From CATQHS01 sp963422655 (GTDB lineage: Bacteria > Actinomycetota > Acidimicrobiia > Acidimicrobiales > Aldehydirespiratoraceae), in NCBI GenBank assembly GCA_963422655.1, contig OY730440.1:1116001-1180000 (forward strand): a stretch of 64,000 nt of DNA. The letters are read 5' to 3'. Positions 61,798 through 64,000 of this stretch are shown here, one piece after another. Position 1 is the first letter of the stretch. Every line of letters begins with the position of its first letter. The position numbers and the translations under genes were made by a program. The notes beneath the pieces were generated by a model. The model worked only from the letters and a program-made list of their open reading frames with translations. It did not search any database and was not told where the DNA came from.

Positions 61798-61915
61798 AAC
61801 GGATCGAGCTCACCCACCCCCCAAACCCCAAAAACACTGCAACAGCAACAAACCCGCACAACCACCGGCCCCCCACCGAAACCCTCCCACAGCATGAACC
61901 CTCAACCGGACCCAC
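61778..61915 (-). CDS. Signal-peptide-coding start of the repeat protein, out of frame with its body
   Basis: GTG at 61915 has an excellent ribosome site (AGGAGGGAGG) and starts a 45-codon frame with basic residues and a hydrophobic core (LCGFVAVAVFLGFGGW) followed by a short polar part, i.e. a signal peptide. It stops at 61778, where it overlaps the 810-residue frame by about 20 bases in a G-rich stretch (ttgtgggcggtgggcc). One base gained or lost there would join signal peptide and repeat protein. The body frame has only a weak GTG start of its own, so I think this is its true 5' end and the gene is frameshifted or slips. Confidence 0.6.
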   Translation of the reverse strand: MGPVEGSCCGRVSVGGRWLCGFVAVAVFLGFGGWVSSIRCGRWAD

Positions 61916-62025
61916 AAAAACACCTCCCTCCTACCAAAGCCAAACCACCAATCACGCTACACCCATTTGCTCCGATGCCGCGAGGAGAAATCCGACCAGA
62001 CCAGAACCGGCAACCCTTACCGGGA

Positions 62026-64000
<1,975 letters not shown>

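Overview
This window is high-GC, densely packed bacterial chromosome from an actinobacterium. The order yajC-secD-secF, relA, hisS-aspS, rarA, alaS-ruvX-mltG, aroE, aroB-pepQ-efp-nusB is the classic actinobacterial housekeeping arrangement. An F420-type luciferase-like oxidoreductase, a class C cytochrome P450, a WXG100/EssC pair and methylmalonyl-CoA mutase with MeaB fit the same phylum. The mix suggests Acidimicrobiia or a relative, but this is inference from gene content only.

Layout. About 0.4-22.1 kb is one long minus-strand block of core genes: translation (nusB, efp, alaS, aspS, hisS), shikimate pathway (aroB, aroE), cell wall (mltG), stringent response (relA) and protein export (secDF, yajC). 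It is interrupted by gene remnants upstream of efp, between aroB and a prepilin peptidase, and between relA and secF. About 22-32.8 kb holds metabolic genes: an LLM oxidoreductase, an O-methyltransferase, an MscS channel, the molybdate transporter modABC, an SDR, a DUF1214 protein, an S9 peptidase and an enoyl-CoA hydratase. About 32.9-37.4 kb is a two-gene type VII secretion module (EssC-like ATPase with FHA domain plus WXG100 protein). About 37.5-43.5 kb holds an alcohol dehydrogenase and a glycine betaine type proVWX operon whose permease has an unusual long membrane extension. About 44.5-51.4 kb runs on the plus strand with type 2 isoleucyl-tRNA synthetase and class I ribonucleotide reductase nrdAB. 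About 51.4-54.9 kb has an amidohydrolase of the PuuD type, a P450 and meaB.

From about 55.0 to 61.9 kb an accessory island of visibly lower GC separates meaB from methylmalonyl-CoA mutase, two genes that normally lie together. It encodes secreted proteins: a metzincin metalloprotease with FN3 and Ig-like regions (broken by three frameshifts), a lipoprotein with a low-complexity linker, and a protein with four 49-residue Cys/His repeats and two nearly identical FN3 domains. The signal peptide of this last protein lies in a different frame. A decayed second copy of the metalloprotease lies at 44.0-44.4 kb, and a remnant of the lipoprotein tail lies next to meaB.

A general pattern: the core genes are intact, while small accessory loci between them are decayed pieces (DUF1761-like, NYN-like, IrrE/DUF4411, nucleoside hydrolase, amidotransferase, alpha/beta hydrolase, CDF transporter, metzincin). 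No tRNA, rRNA, CRISPR array or transposase gene was recognised.
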